Positions 36,059-44,236 of a DNA stretch of 64,000 nt are shown here, one piece after another; the stretch's first letter is position 1; each line of letters starts with the position of its first letter. A model generated the notes under the pieces. The model searched no databases. It saw only the letters and a list, made by a program, of their open reading frames with translations, and was not told the DNA's origin. This DNA comes from Planctomycetales bacterium ZRK34 (GTDB taxonomy: Bacteria; Planctomycetota; Phycisphaerae; Phycisphaerales; Zrk34), in the NCBI GenBank assembly GCA_014873095.1, contig CP050848.1, forward strand, positions 3,779,850 to 3,843,849. Direction: 5' to 3'. The position numbers and the translations under genes are program-made.

Positions 36059-36937
36059 TTAGTCGATGACGATTTCGGTGCCGATGCCTTCGCGGCTGAA
36101 GATTTCCAGCAGCAGCGAATGCGGGATGCGGCCGTCGACGATGTGGACCTTGCTGACCCCGCCGGTCAGGGCGGTCAGGGCGGCGTCGACCTTCGGGAGC
36201 ATGCCGGCGGAGATGATGCCGTCGTCGATGAGTTTTTGAATCTGGGCCTGGGTCAGGTGGGACACGAGGGTGTCGTCGGATTCGCCGGTGCGGATGCCGT
36301 GCGTGTCGGACACGAGCACAAGCTTCTCGGCTTTGAGCTTGGCGGCGACCTGTCCGGCGGCCGAGTCGGCGTTGACATTCAGCTTGCCGCCGGCCGAGTC
36401 GCGGGCGATCGGGGCGATGACCGGAATGTACTCAGCCTCGACCAGCGCCTTGATCAATCCGACGTTGACGTCGGTGACTTCGCCGACGAAGCCGATGTCG
36501 ATCTTGCGGTCGTTTTCACCCCGGAGGAACATCCGCCGGGCGAAGATCGCGCAGCTCGCCAGGCTGTGCAGGCCCATGCCCTTGTGCTCGAAGGCGTTGA
36601 TCTGATCGACGATGAACTTGTTGACCTCGGTGACCAGCACATGCTCGGCGATCGTCAGCGTGCGATCGTCGGTGTAGCGCCGGCCCTGGACGAACTGGGC
36701 TTCGAGGCCCTCGGCGGCCATGGCCTGGTTGATCGCCTTGCCGCCGCCGTGCACGATCACGGGGCGCATGCCGACGGCATCCATGAAGCAGATGTCCTTG
36801 AGCAGGCCTTTGAGCGCTTCGGGGTCATCCATGATCGAGCCGCCGACTTTCACGACGACGACCGCGTTCTCGAACTGACGGATGTATTGATGGGCTTCGA
36901 TCAATACGTCGGCTTTGTGAATCGCTTCCTGCATCAT
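36059..36937 (-). CDS. argB: Acetylglutamate kinase
   Basis: This 292-residue amino-acid kinase phosphorylates N-acetylglutamate, the second step of arginine synthesis. The N-terminal VVVKVGGSIMDD and VIVHGGGKAINQAM are the nucleotide and substrate glycine loops. LVLVSDTHGI, with the VNADSAAGQVA stretch before it, and the C-terminal KVHIVDGRIPHSLLLEIFSREGIGTEI (given here only as a family marker) follow. A weak GGAG lies 9 nt before the start; ATG 36934 is an equal choice. It is the first gene of a short leftward run ending with argF. The C-terminus GIGTEI is typical of kinases that respond to arginine, which is an inference. Confidence 0.95.
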   Translation of the reverse strand: MMQEAIHKADVLIEAHQYIRQFENAVVVVKVGGSIMDDPEALKGLLKDICFMDAVGMRPVIVHGGGKAINQAMAAEGLEAQFVQGRRYTDDRTLTIAEHVLVTEVNKFIVDQINAFEHKGMGLHSLASCAIFARRMFLRGENDRKIDIGFVGEVTDVNVGLIKALVEAEYIPVIAPIARDSAGGKLNVNADSAAGQVAAKLKAEKLVLVSDTHGIRTGESDDTLVSHLTQAQIQKLIDDGIISAGMLPKVDAALTALTGGVSKVHIVDGRIPHSLLLEIFSREGIGTEIVID

Positions 36938-37075
36938 GCACGTGCTCCGGCCCGGGTTCCGGGGGGTTGCGTGGGGGAAAACGTACCATGATACCCAAAC
37001 CCCCAGCGGTCAACAATGCCGCCGGTCGTTGCGGCGGGTTTGCCAGCGGCGCGGCCATGGATCAGAATATCCGCC

Positions 37076-38044
37076 ATGCATACCACCAAGCTCATCATCG
37101 GGGCGGTCGTGCTGGCCGCCGGGTTGGTTTCGACGGCTCAGGCTCAAAGCGGCGCCGCCCTCATGATCAAACCCTGGACGCAGGACTCGGCTGCCGAGCT
37201 GACCACCGGGGGCTTCTACCAGTTCGAGTCTCACACGCGCGACGGCCGCGACGATGATTTCTCCCTGCAGCGGTTCGACGCCACCGGCCGCTTCCGCTTC
37301 GATGTCACCGATCCCCACAGCCCCGCGATCGGGTTCGACGTGACGCACTACAACATCGACACCATCAACCCCAGCCTGCCCGACGAGTTGACCGATCAGT
37401 CCGTGGCGGTCGGGTTCGGCCTGGCGAAGTTCGACGACTGGGAAGTCGGCATGACCGTCGGCGCCGGCTACGCGGGCAACAACCCCTACGGCGATGCCAA
37501 CGGGGTCTACGCCACCGCCAATCTCATCGCCTCCCGCAAACTCAGCGAGACCGAACATCTGCAGGTCCTGCTGAACTACCACGGCAATCGCACCATCTTC
37601 CCCGATCTGCCCCTGCCCGGCATCGCCTATACCCGCGAGGTCAGCGACACGTTCACCTTCACTCTCGGCGCGCCGTTCAGCTCCATCGCCTGGCGTCCGA
37701 TCGAGCGCGGCCTGATCAAGGTCACGTATTCGTTCCCGTACACCTTCGAGGTGGTCGGCGAGTATGAAGTGGTCGAAAGCGTGACCGCCTTCGCCGGTTT
37801 TCACAACGACTTTTCCGCCTACCACATCGACGGGGCCGACGGCGACCGCCGCCTGTTCTTCCGGCAGCGTCGCATCGAGGCCGGGGCGCGCTGGCAGCCC
37901 TGCGAAATGTTCAACCTCGAACTGGCCGGCGGCTACAGCTTCAGCCAGGAGTTCAACACCGGCTGGGACGCCCGCGATCTGGATAACGATCTGGAAATCT
38001 CCAACGCCCCGTATGTTCGCCTCGGCGTTGATGTGAAGTTCTGA
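37076..38044 (+). CDS. Exported outer-membrane beta-barrel-like protein
   Basis: This 322-residue protein has a clear signal peptide (MHTTKLIIGAVVLAAGLVST, cleaved after AQA). The rest is built of short alternating strands with aromatic ends (FYQFESHTRDGRDDDF, WEVGMTVGAGYAG, MFNLELAGGYSFSQEF) and finishes VRLGVDVKF, with the terminal Phe usual in outer-membrane barrels. It resembles the DUF6268-type planctomycete barrels. ATG 37076 gives the signal peptide; the frame's earlier start at 37016 would bury it. It is divergent from argB. Its cargo or role is unknown. Confidence 0.8.
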   Translation: MHTTKLIIGAVVLAAGLVSTAQAQSGAALMIKPWTQDSAAELTTGGFYQFESHTRDGRDDDFSLQRFDATGRFRFDVTDPHSPAIGFDVTHYNIDTINPSLPDELTDQSVAVGFGLAKFDDWEVGMTVGAGYAGNNPYGDANGVYATANLIASRKLSETEHLQVLLNYHGNRTIFPDLPLPGIAYTREVSDTFTFTLGAPFSSIAWRPIERGLIKVTYSFPYTFEVVGEYEVVESVTAFAGFHNDFSAYHIDGADGDRRLFFRQRRIEAGARWQPCEMFNLELAGGYSFSQEFNTGWDARDLDNDLEISNAPYVRLGVDVKF

Positions 38045-38246
38045 TGCCGATTCAGCGGCCCTGACAGACGATTTTGTCGTGAAATTTTTGCTTCCCGTGC
38101 GGGTGGCGGTGCTGTATCATGGGGTCATCTGCCCGAGGCGAGGTGTGTGGCCGACGGTTGATGGTGTATCGGCAGTCGTTTGTGTTGACGCCGATTTGAG
38201 GTCGACGAATGGTTGAATGTAGATAAGACTGCAAAGGAGCGTGGCG

Positions 38247-39809
38247 ATGAGAATCGGACGATGTCTGCATGGGTTATTGACGTGCGCGATGATGACCGCG
38301 GCCACGAACGCCGCACCACTGGCCGCGCCTTCGACCAATCTCGAACTTCACCTCGAGGCCAATCTCGGCGTGGTCGTCGATCCGGCCACCGGCGAAGTCT
38401 CGCAATGGGATGATCAATCGGCCAACGGGCACGTGTTCACCCTCACCGGAACCGACGCCAATCTGCCCGACAAGCTCGCATCGCAGCTCAACGGCCTGCC
38501 CGCGATCGACTTCGGCGGCGACATCCTCCGCAACGCCACCAAAACCCTCGACCTTGGCAACGATTCGACGGTTTACATCGTGCTGGCGCCGGATGCGTTG
38601 CCCGGCGGCAGCGGGCAGCGATTCTTCGGCAACTGGGCCGACTGGCAATATCGCTATGTGTCCGGTCAGGCCGCGGTGCGCATCAACAACAACGACAACA
38701 TCCTCACCGACACCACGGACATCTCCACCAGCTACCACCTGCTGTCCTACCGCTACAACGACAACGTCGAAATCGGCGTCAACGATAATCCGCTGGCCGA
38801 AGTCAACGCCTCCGCCCAGCCGGGGCTGCTGACGACGCGCAGCGTTTCGGTCGGCGGCGTGTGGATCGACGACGGCGGGTTCAACCCCAACACGATCGGC
38901 GGTCAGTTCGACGGCAAGGTCGCCGAGGTGCTGATCTACAACACCGCGCTGGGCGCTTCCGAGCAGCAGGCGGTCCTTGAGTATCTCGGCGCTAAATACG
39001 TCGCGCCGGTGCAGCCTGTCGTCACGCCGTATTCGGACAATCAGTCGCCGACCGTCGCCGCGCTGTATCACATGAATGGCAATGGCGCCGACGCCTCCGG
39101 CAACGGGTTCGACCTGTCGGCCACGACCAGTCCATTCGCCGGCGTCAACGGCCCCAACGGGCTCGGCGAGGCCGCCGGGGCGTTCGACTCGACATCCAAG
39201 CGACTGGTGCGCACGCTCAGCACGCAGGCCGACGTCGACAAGTTCAATACGCAGACGTTCACCATCGAAGCCTGGGTGCGCAACCCCGAACTCGACGGCC
39301 ACGACCACGTGTTCGGCTACCGCGACGGCGGCGACTCACGCGTGTCGCTGCGCGTCGGCAGCAACGGGCAACTCGGCCTGGCTTTCCAGGATGCGACCAC
39401 GCCCACCAGCCTCTTCACGCTCGTGACCAGCACCAACCTGACTTGGGACGCCGACACGTGGTATCACATTGCCGTGACCTACGAAGGCGACGGCGCGGGC
39501 AACGACAGCATCGTCAACTTCTTCCGCACGGCGCTGGATGATCTGACCGGCCACGCCCAACTCGTGAATACAGTCACCGGCGTCAAGGATCTGGCCGCGC
39601 TGACGCCTGGCGGGCAGCTTCAGATCGGCAACGTCGACGGCATCACCCAGCGCAATTTCGGCGGTGATATCGACGAAGTGCGTTACACCAACGCCGCCCT
39701 CGCCGCGTATGAGTTCAACCTGGCATTGCCCGAGGCGGTGCCGGCGCCCGCTGCATTGCCGGCCGGTCTGGTGATGTTGAGCACCTTGGCGCTGCGACGC
39801 AGACGATGA
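38247..39809 (+). CDS. LamG-domain surface protein with PEP-CTERM-like tail
   Basis: This 520-residue secreted protein has a signal peptide and a C-terminal sorting-like tail: PAPAALPAGL, a hydrophobic helix and a final LRRRR. Two concanavalin/LamG-like domains are visible, residues ~35-250 (AIDFGGDILRNATKTL, FDGKVAEVLIYNTAL) and ~270-490 (FTIEAWVRNPELDGHDHV, WYHIAVTYEGDG, GGDIDEVRYTNAALAAYE). AAGGAG lies 7 nt before ATG 38247, so the GTG at 38241 is rejected. Such proteins are thought to be processed by an exosortase, which is not in this window. Carbohydrate binding is inferred from LamG. Confidence 0.87.
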   Translation: MRIGRCLHGLLTCAMMTAATNAAPLAAPSTNLELHLEANLGVVVDPATGEVSQWDDQSANGHVFTLTGTDANLPDKLASQLNGLPAIDFGGDILRNATKTLDLGNDSTVYIVLAPDALPGGSGQRFFGNWADWQYRYVSGQAAVRINNNDNILTDTTDISTSYHLLSYRYNDNVEIGVNDNPLAEVNASAQPGLLTTRSVSVGGVWIDDGGFNPNTIGGQFDGKVAEVLIYNTALGASEQQAVLEYLGAKYVAPVQPVVTPYSDNQSPTVAALYHMNGNGADASGNGFDLSATTSPFAGVNGPNGLGEAAGAFDSTSKRLVRTLSTQADVDKFNTQTFTIEAWVRNPELDGHDHVFGYRDGGDSRVSLRVGSNGQLGLAFQDATTPTSLFTLVTSTNLTWDADTWYHIAVTYEGDGAGNDSIVNFFRTALDDLTGHAQLVNTVTGVKDLAALTPGGQLQIGNVDGITQRNFGGDIDEVRYTNAALAAYEFNLALPEAVPAPAALPAGLVMLSTLALRRRR

Positions 39810-39827
39810 AGTTGGTCGCTGCAACCA

Positions 39828-39844
39828 GGGCCGCGTAGCGGCCC
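39828..39844. repeat. Short GC hairpin GGGCCGC-GTA-GCGGCCC
   Basis: A perfect 7-bp stem with a 3-base loop lies between the LamG gene and the convergent NYN gene. No T-run follows, so a Rho-independent terminator role is doubtful. Confidence 0.5.
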
Positions 39845-39887
39845 GGCTATGGGGCGATATCACTGATCGACAATACTTCTACTCTGA

Positions 39888-40439
39888 TTAATCTTCGTCT
39901 TCGTAGCCGAACTCGCGCATCCAGCGGTCGGTTTCCGCTTCGAGGTTGGCGGGGGGCTTGATGCCTTTTTCATCGATGCCGAACTTGCGCATCCACGTGT
40001 CGGCATCGGCGTCGAGGTCGGGCTTGGTTTTATCGAGCTTGCGGGCGGCGTAACGATCGAAGCGCGACACGAGCTTGCGGAGAAACGCCTCGCTGGCCAT
40101 GGCGGTGGCGCGCCGGCGTCGGGCGGCGCGCTGGATGCGGTGGTCGTTGGACACGACGGTCAGATCACGCGGGCCGGTTTCGGTTTCGATCAACTGCTCA
40201 ATGATCGTGTCGGCGTCGGTGGCGGCGCCGGAGTGAATGATCTCGACGCGGCCGACGTCGATGCGCGGATCAAGCTCATCGGGTTTGGGCCGACCGTCGC
40301 AGACGATCACCATGCGCCCGCGGTCGAAGTTGCAGCGGTCGAGCATGGCCGCCAGTTGCAGCGTGTTGATCGACGCGTACCGCAGCGGCAGCACGTGGGT
40401 GCAGTGCAGCACGTTGTAGGCGTCGAGGATGAGGGCCAT
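39888..40439 (-). CDS. NYN/PIN-like nuclease-fold protein (YacP-type)
   Basis: This 183-residue protein has a NYN (YacP-like) PIN-fold domain in residues 1-130. The strand ALILDAYNVLH supplies the first catalytic Asp, MVIVCDGRPKP the second and DADTIIEQLIE the third, followed by LTVVSNDHRIQRAARRR. YacP/Rae1 proteins are ribosome-linked endoribonucleases in Firmicutes; that role here is inferred from the family. The C-terminal 50 residues contain two near-copies of the phrase D(x)WMR(x)FG (DTWMRKFGIDEKG and DRWMREFGYEDED), a small acidic repeat not usual in YacP. It is 39 nt downstream of purE on the same strand. Confidence 0.85.
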   Translation of the reverse strand: MALILDAYNVLHCTHVLPLRYASINTLQLAAMLDRCNFDRGRMVIVCDGRPKPDELDPRIDVGRVEIIHSGAATDADTIIEQLIETETGPRDLTVVSNDHRIQRAARRRRATAMASEAFLRKLVSRFDRYAARKLDKTKPDLDADADTWMRKFGIDEKGIKPPANLEAETDRWMREFGYEDED

Positions 40440-40478
40440 GGTGGCGCCAACCCGCCGCGATCGGCGTTGGTGAACAGG

Positions 40479-40991
40479 TTACTTGATTGAGTCGCGCAGC
40501 TTCTGATCTTTGGCGTTGACCACGTCCACCTGCCCGGCGCGCCAGTCGCTGACACGTTTGGCGACGGCAGGGTCGGTCAGCGCGATGATCTGACCGGCGA
40601 GGATGGCGGCGTTCTTAGCGCCGGCCGAGCCGATACCGACGGTCGCCACCGGCACGCCCGGAGGCATCTGCACGGTCGACAGCAGGGCGTCGAGCCCGTC
40701 CATCATGCCGCCTTTCATGGGCACGCCGATCGTCGGGCAGTGGGCGTGGGCCGCCACGACGCCGCCGAGGTGGGCCGCCATGCCTGCGGCACAGATAAAC
40801 ACCTTCACGCCGCGTGCAGGGGCTCCTGCCACGATGTCGAGCACTTTTCCGGGGGTCCGGTGCGCGCTGGCGACATGCACGTCATGCGTGATGCCGAGCT
40901 CGGTAAGCAGATCGTGACACTTGCTCATCGACTCCCAGTCCGAATCTGAGCCCATGAGAATGATCACGTCGACGTTTTGCTTTTCAGCCAT
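40479..40991 (-). CDS. purE: N5-carboxyaminoimidazole ribonucleotide mutase
   Basis: This 170-residue class I PurE moves the carboxyl group of N5-CAIR to carbon 4 in purine synthesis. It shows IILMGSDSDWESM, HVASAHRTPGKVLDI, FICAAGMAAHLGGV and PTIGVPMKGG, which hold the active-site Ser, Asp and His residues of the family. The length is normal. No purK is adjacent, though class I PurE needs one. The NYN gene follows directly. The region upstream is a repeat-rich non-coding kilobase. Confidence 0.96.
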   Translation of the reverse strand: MAEKQNVDVIILMGSDSDWESMSKCHDLLTELGITHDVHVASAHRTPGKVLDIVAGAPARGVKVFICAAGMAAHLGGVVAAHAHCPTIGVPMKGGMMDGLDALLSTVQMPPGVPVATVGIGSAGAKNAAILAGQIIALTDPAVAKRVSDWRAGQVDVVNAKDQKLRDSIK

Positions 40992-41280
40992 GCTGCGATG
41001 CTCCCTGAATGATGGTCGTCGATGATAGGGGAACCGGCCGCGTGATCCAAGTCCGTTTCGGCGACAGTAATCTTGTGCCGTATGTGCACATGTGCACCTT
41101 TGTGGCGCGCTGTTTTGGCACTGATCGTTACAGATCGCATATCAGTCACAACCGGGAATGCGGGGCATGGCAGATTGTAAGTGGTTGTAAGCACATCATA
41201 TATCTCTCATCGTGCAACGGTTTCACACGTTCGGCACGGCCTTTGCGATACATCGCGTACACCTCGCTACTCCAGAGCGG

Positions 41281-41299
41281 GTTGACGAACCAGCCGCGC
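41281..41299 (+). repeat. Left arm of inverted repeat bounding the 41.3-41.9 kb element
   Basis: GTTGACGAACCAGCCGCGC here is matched exactly on the opposite strand at 41893-41911 (GCGCGGCTGGTTCGTCAAC). Similarity continues on both sides (TCCAGAG outside, CGGCCGTGTTGG against CGGCCGCGTTGG inside) to about 45 bp, enclosing about 630 bp with no transposase gene. It looks like a MITE-type or duplicated structured element. Confidence 0.75.
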
Positions 41300-41410
41300 C
41301 GGCCGTGTTGGTGCGAGCGTGCTGATGCCCAGGGCTTCGGGCAAGGCACAGGTTGAGAGTGATGTGATCTGTATCACAACCTTGCGCGATTCGATGCGCT
41401 GCGTGATTTT

Positions 41411-41580
41411 ACGTGGCGCGTGAGTTGTCGTCGCGGACCTTGACGGGTCCGTTGGCGGATTGACATACGCGGGCAATGCCGCGCTGCCGCATGTGGTGTT
41501 TCGATGCGCGTGTAGCAAGCGGTTGCCCCGTGAGATTGTTCACGGATGCAGAAGTTGTGCCGTGACATGACAAGTGAATG
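41411..41580 (+). repeat. Diverged direct repeat, unit A
   Basis: The unit runs from about TCGTCGCGGACCTTGACGGG through GGCGGATTGACATACG and TTGTTCACGGATGCAGAAG to CCGTGACATGACAAGTGA. Unit B at about 41625-41790 repeats the same landmarks in the same order with roughly three quarters identity by eye, and a third partial copy of the GCGGATTGAyATACG landmark lies near 42000. Confidence 0.7.
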
Positions 41581-41624
41581 TGTCTGCTGCGCAGCGCCAT
41601 ACGCGGCGCGGTGGAGGTATGCAT

Positions 41625-41790
41625 CGTCGCGGGCCTTGACGGGGCCGCCGGCGGGTTGACATACGCAGGCAATGCAAGCGCAGCCGTATGCGCACTCCGG
41701 TGCGCGTGTGGCTGACGGCAGCCGGCGTGAGTTTGTTCACGGACGCAGAAGTCGCGCCGTGACATGACAAGTGAGATATGTCCGCGACTG
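41625..41790 (+). repeat. Diverged direct repeat, unit B
   Basis: The landmarks match unit A: TCGTCGCGGGCCTTGACGGG, GGCGGGTTGACATACG, TTGTTCACGGACGCAGAAG, CCGTGACATGACAAGTGA. The spacing between units is about 210 bp. No open frame is conserved between the units, so a non-coding role is more likely. Confidence 0.7.
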
Positions 41791-41892
41791 CGCTCGTTGC
41801 GCAGCGTGGATGCGATATGGAATCGGGCATGCGCGCGAAGCCCAAAGCGCGCTGTCTAGATTGGATTCGCGCAACGCGCCAACGCGGCCGTT

Positions 41893-41911
41893 GCGCGGCT
41901 GGTTCGTCAAC
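41893..41911 (-). repeat. Right arm of inverted repeat bounding the 41.3-41.9 kb element
   Basis: Exact reverse complement of 41281-41299; see that entry. Confidence 0.75.
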
Positions 41912-42159
41912 TGGAGCCTCTGGAGAATCTGTATGACCACATCCTGACATCTGATCGCTGTGCTGTCTGCAGCGCTCGTGTTGCCACGTTCTGTGCCGCG
42001 CGGATTGATATACGTCCGTCGGCGAGCCTTCTGTGCAATGCCAGCATGCTGCGTGATCGCTGTGACTGCATGGCGAACTTCACAAACGTATCCACGCTGG
42101 ATACGCGGGGTTGTTCCTGTATTCAAAACCAAGCGGCCTTTGTGGCCGGGAGAATGACT

Positions 42160-43029
42160 ATGTCCCTACGGACTATTTGCACAATGCTCGTTTGCGCGTT
42201 CATGAGCGTCGCCATGATGACGCCACGGTCGGCTTCTGCGGCCGTCGTACTCGGCGAAGCCGAAGACTTCGTACTGCTGGCTCTGGATGACGGCAGTATG
42301 ATCATCAACTCCGCCACCTCGATCACCGGCAACGTCGGCTACAGCGACGGCGTGACCAGCGGCACCAACCAGAAGGTCACCACCTTCAACGGCGGCGTCT
42401 ACATCCACTCCGGCGCTTCGGTGACCACCACGCCCGCCACGTTCGACCCCTCCCTGGGCACGACAACCGGCGGTGCGGCTGACACCAAACTCGACCAGGC
42501 CAATGTCGACGCGCTGCTCGCAGCCACCAGCATCGCCGGACTGTCCGCCGACTACACGCTCGGCGCGGTCAACGACGGCGACAATCCCGTGATCAACCGC
42601 ACCGGCGCCATGACGGTCGTCGACATCACCGACCTGACCAACAAGACCGACACGTTCGAATTCGTCGGCGACGTCAGCGGCAACGACCAGTTCATCGTCC
42701 GCGTCAGCGGCGCCCTGGATTGGGACGGCGGCGTGGTCACCCTGACCAACGTCCTGCCCGGCAACGTGATCTGGTACTTCCCCAACGCCTCGAATGTTCT
42801 GATCGGCAAGGCGGAGACCGTCTTCGCCGGCACCATCCTCGCGCCGACCGGCGATGTGGATTACCACAATCCCGCCACGTTCAACGGCCGCATCATCGCG
42901 CTGGATATCAACGTCCACTCCGACTTCAACATCACTCAGCCGCCGAGCACCATCATCATCCCCACGCCCGCCGCGCTGCCGGCCGGTCTGATGATGATCG
43001 CCATGGGCGCTCTGAAACTTCGTCACTGA
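42160..43029 (+). CDS. Secreted choice-of-anchor-A-like protein with PEP-CTERM-like tail
   Basis: This 289-residue exported protein has a signal peptide ending PRSASA and a C-terminal tail PTPAALPAGLMMIAMGALKLRH. The body resembles the choice-of-anchor A / DUF3494-like beta-helix fold, seen in TSGTNQKVTTFNGGVYIHSG, VIWYFPNASNVLIGKAE and FAGTILAPTGDVDYHN; these families include ice-binding and collagen-adhesin-type proteins. GGAG lies 7 nt before ATG 42160, which is favoured over ATG 42154 (1 nt spacing). It follows the non-coding repeat kilobase and precedes a second PEP-CTERM-like gene. Ice binding is not implied. Confidence 0.8.
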   Translation: MSLRTICTMLVCAFMSVAMMTPRSASAAVVLGEAEDFVLLALDDGSMIINSATSITGNVGYSDGVTSGTNQKVTTFNGGVYIHSGASVTTTPATFDPSLGTTTGGAADTKLDQANVDALLAATSIAGLSADYTLGAVNDGDNPVINRTGAMTVVDITDLTNKTDTFEFVGDVSGNDQFIVRVSGALDWDGGVVTLTNVLPGNVIWYFPNASNVLIGKAETVFAGTILAPTGDVDYHNPATFNGRIIALDINVHSDFNITQPPSTIIIPTPAALPAGLMMIAMGALKLRH

Positions 43030-43211
43030 TTTGAAACTTTCGACAGCCGATGCAGGCGGTTCTGCATCGCGGCTTGAACCATGAAACCCGCGTAATTTTG
43101 ATTGACACAACTTACCGCACAGCGGTTCGGAGAATGAGCATGTTCAACAACAATTATCGTCTGCGCGATACCCATCCGGTCCTCAACCTGTCTAACACCC
43201 TGGAGAATGCG

Positions 43212-44117
43212 ATGAAACTTTCACTGATCACTGCCGTTGCCGTCCTGTTCGCCGTCACCTTCCTCAGCGCTTCGGTCCACGCCGCGCCCGTCATCGACGG
43301 CCAGGCGCTCGGCGCCGCCGAGGGCTACCAGTACTCGGCCAAGATTGTCCCGAGCAAAGATGCGGACAAGATTCCGCCGGCGACGGTCTACTTCGCCCAG
43401 GACGCGGTGACCTACGACCTGTGCGTGGCCGTGGTCATGCCCCTGGCTTACGTCGACAACACCTACGGCGAAGGCGGCACCAAGCCCTCGACCCACACCC
43501 ACTTCACGTGGCGTGATGACCACAACTACCTCGAAGCCAAGGAAGACGAGCACAAGTTCGGCGAACTCGTCGGCAGCGACCAGGCCACGTTCGTCATCGA
43601 ACTGCCTGGCGTGACCACGGACAGTTCGGAATTCAAGCTGGATTACCTCAAGGATGTCAGCTCCGGCGTCTATGACTCGGGCCACCTGGTCGGTGACGGC
43701 AAGGATGACGACGGTGTGCTCTCGGCGTCCGCCACCTCGCTGGACTGGAACCTGCACAACGTCGCCATGCTGACGACCTTCTCACCCGAACTGGCGTTCG
43801 CCGATCCGATGAACCCCGGTGAAGATGAATACGCTGCCGCCGACCCGATGCTCAGCGACTGGATCTTCGAAATCGTGTACGAGTTCAAGATCGATGGTTC
43901 CTACTTCGACAACACCAGCGTCCTGAGCGCCGCCGGCTTCACCAACGGCTTCACGCTGGACTTCAAAGAACTGCACGCTTCGCCGAACAAGACTGGCGAG
44001 TTCAAGGACGTCGTGCCGGAAGAGTTCGTCACGCTCATCCCGACGCCCACCGCCGGCGTCATGGGCAGCCTGCTGCTGATCGGCATGATCGGCCGCCGCA
44101 GCCGTCGCGGAGCCTGA
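43212..44117 (+). CDS. Secreted protein with PEP-CTERM-like tail, function unknown
   Basis: This 301-residue protein has a signal peptide (MKLSLITAVAVLFAVTFLSA, cut near VHAA). Its tail IPTPTAGVMGSLLLIGMIGRRSRRGA is split here into the motif PTPTAG, a hydrophobic helix and a basic end. The acidic body (DDHNYLEAKEDEHKFGEL, DADKIPPATVYF) is likely a beta-sandwich with metal binding; I do not recognise the domain. GGAG 6 nt before ATG 43212 sets the start; the frame is open to 43050. A strong terminator follows 40 nt after the stop. Confidence 0.8.
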   Translation: MKLSLITAVAVLFAVTFLSASVHAAPVIDGQALGAAEGYQYSAKIVPSKDADKIPPATVYFAQDAVTYDLCVAVVMPLAYVDNTYGEGGTKPSTHTHFTWRDDHNYLEAKEDEHKFGELVGSDQATFVIELPGVTTDSSEFKLDYLKDVSSGVYDSGHLVGDGKDDDGVLSASATSLDWNLHNVAMLTTFSPELAFADPMNPGEDEYAAADPMLSDWIFEIVYEFKIDGSYFDNTSVLSAAGFTNGFTLDFKELHASPNKTGEFKDVVPEEFVTLIPTPTAGVMGSLLLIGMIGRRSRRGA

Positions 44118-44157
44118 TCCGACATTGATCCGTCTGCGACATCTTTAACCAAAGACA

Positions 44158-44189
44158 AGAGCCTCGGATGTGAATCCGAGGCTCTTTTT
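44158..44189 (+). terminator. Rho-independent terminator
   Basis: A perfect 12-bp stem AGAGCCTCGGAT / ATCCGAGGCTCT with loop GTGA is followed by TTTTTGTTT. It closes the PEP-CTERM-like transcript and sits 48 nt before the convergent anti-sigma gene. Confidence 0.92.
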
Positions 44190-44236
44190 GTTTGCCCTTC
44201 CGAAAGGCATCTGTGTCTGGGGACGGTCGAGCGGCT

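Larger units (their letters stand above)
40992..42159. other. Non-coding, repeat-rich region between purE and a PEP-CTERM-like gene
   Basis: No credible gene is seen in about 1.17 kb. The first 250 bp are unremarkable purE upstream DNA. From about 41250 to 42050 the sequence is a set of diverged repeats in both orientations (see the separate entries). The overlapping small frames on the minus strand (starting MSRHNFCIREQ and MSRRDFCVREQ) are alike only because the DNA is repeated, and they show no protein-like composition. Confidence 0.6.

Noticed and set aside
41409..41765. Pair of similar minus-strand frames (MSRHNFCIREQ and MSRRDFCVREQ)
   Set aside because: The likeness follows from the DNA repeat; the frames diverge after a few residues and have no SD or protein-like composition.
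41411..41790. CRISPR or covarying RNA pair
   Set aside because: Only two long diverged units; the small TTGAC-loop stem does not show compensating base changes between units.
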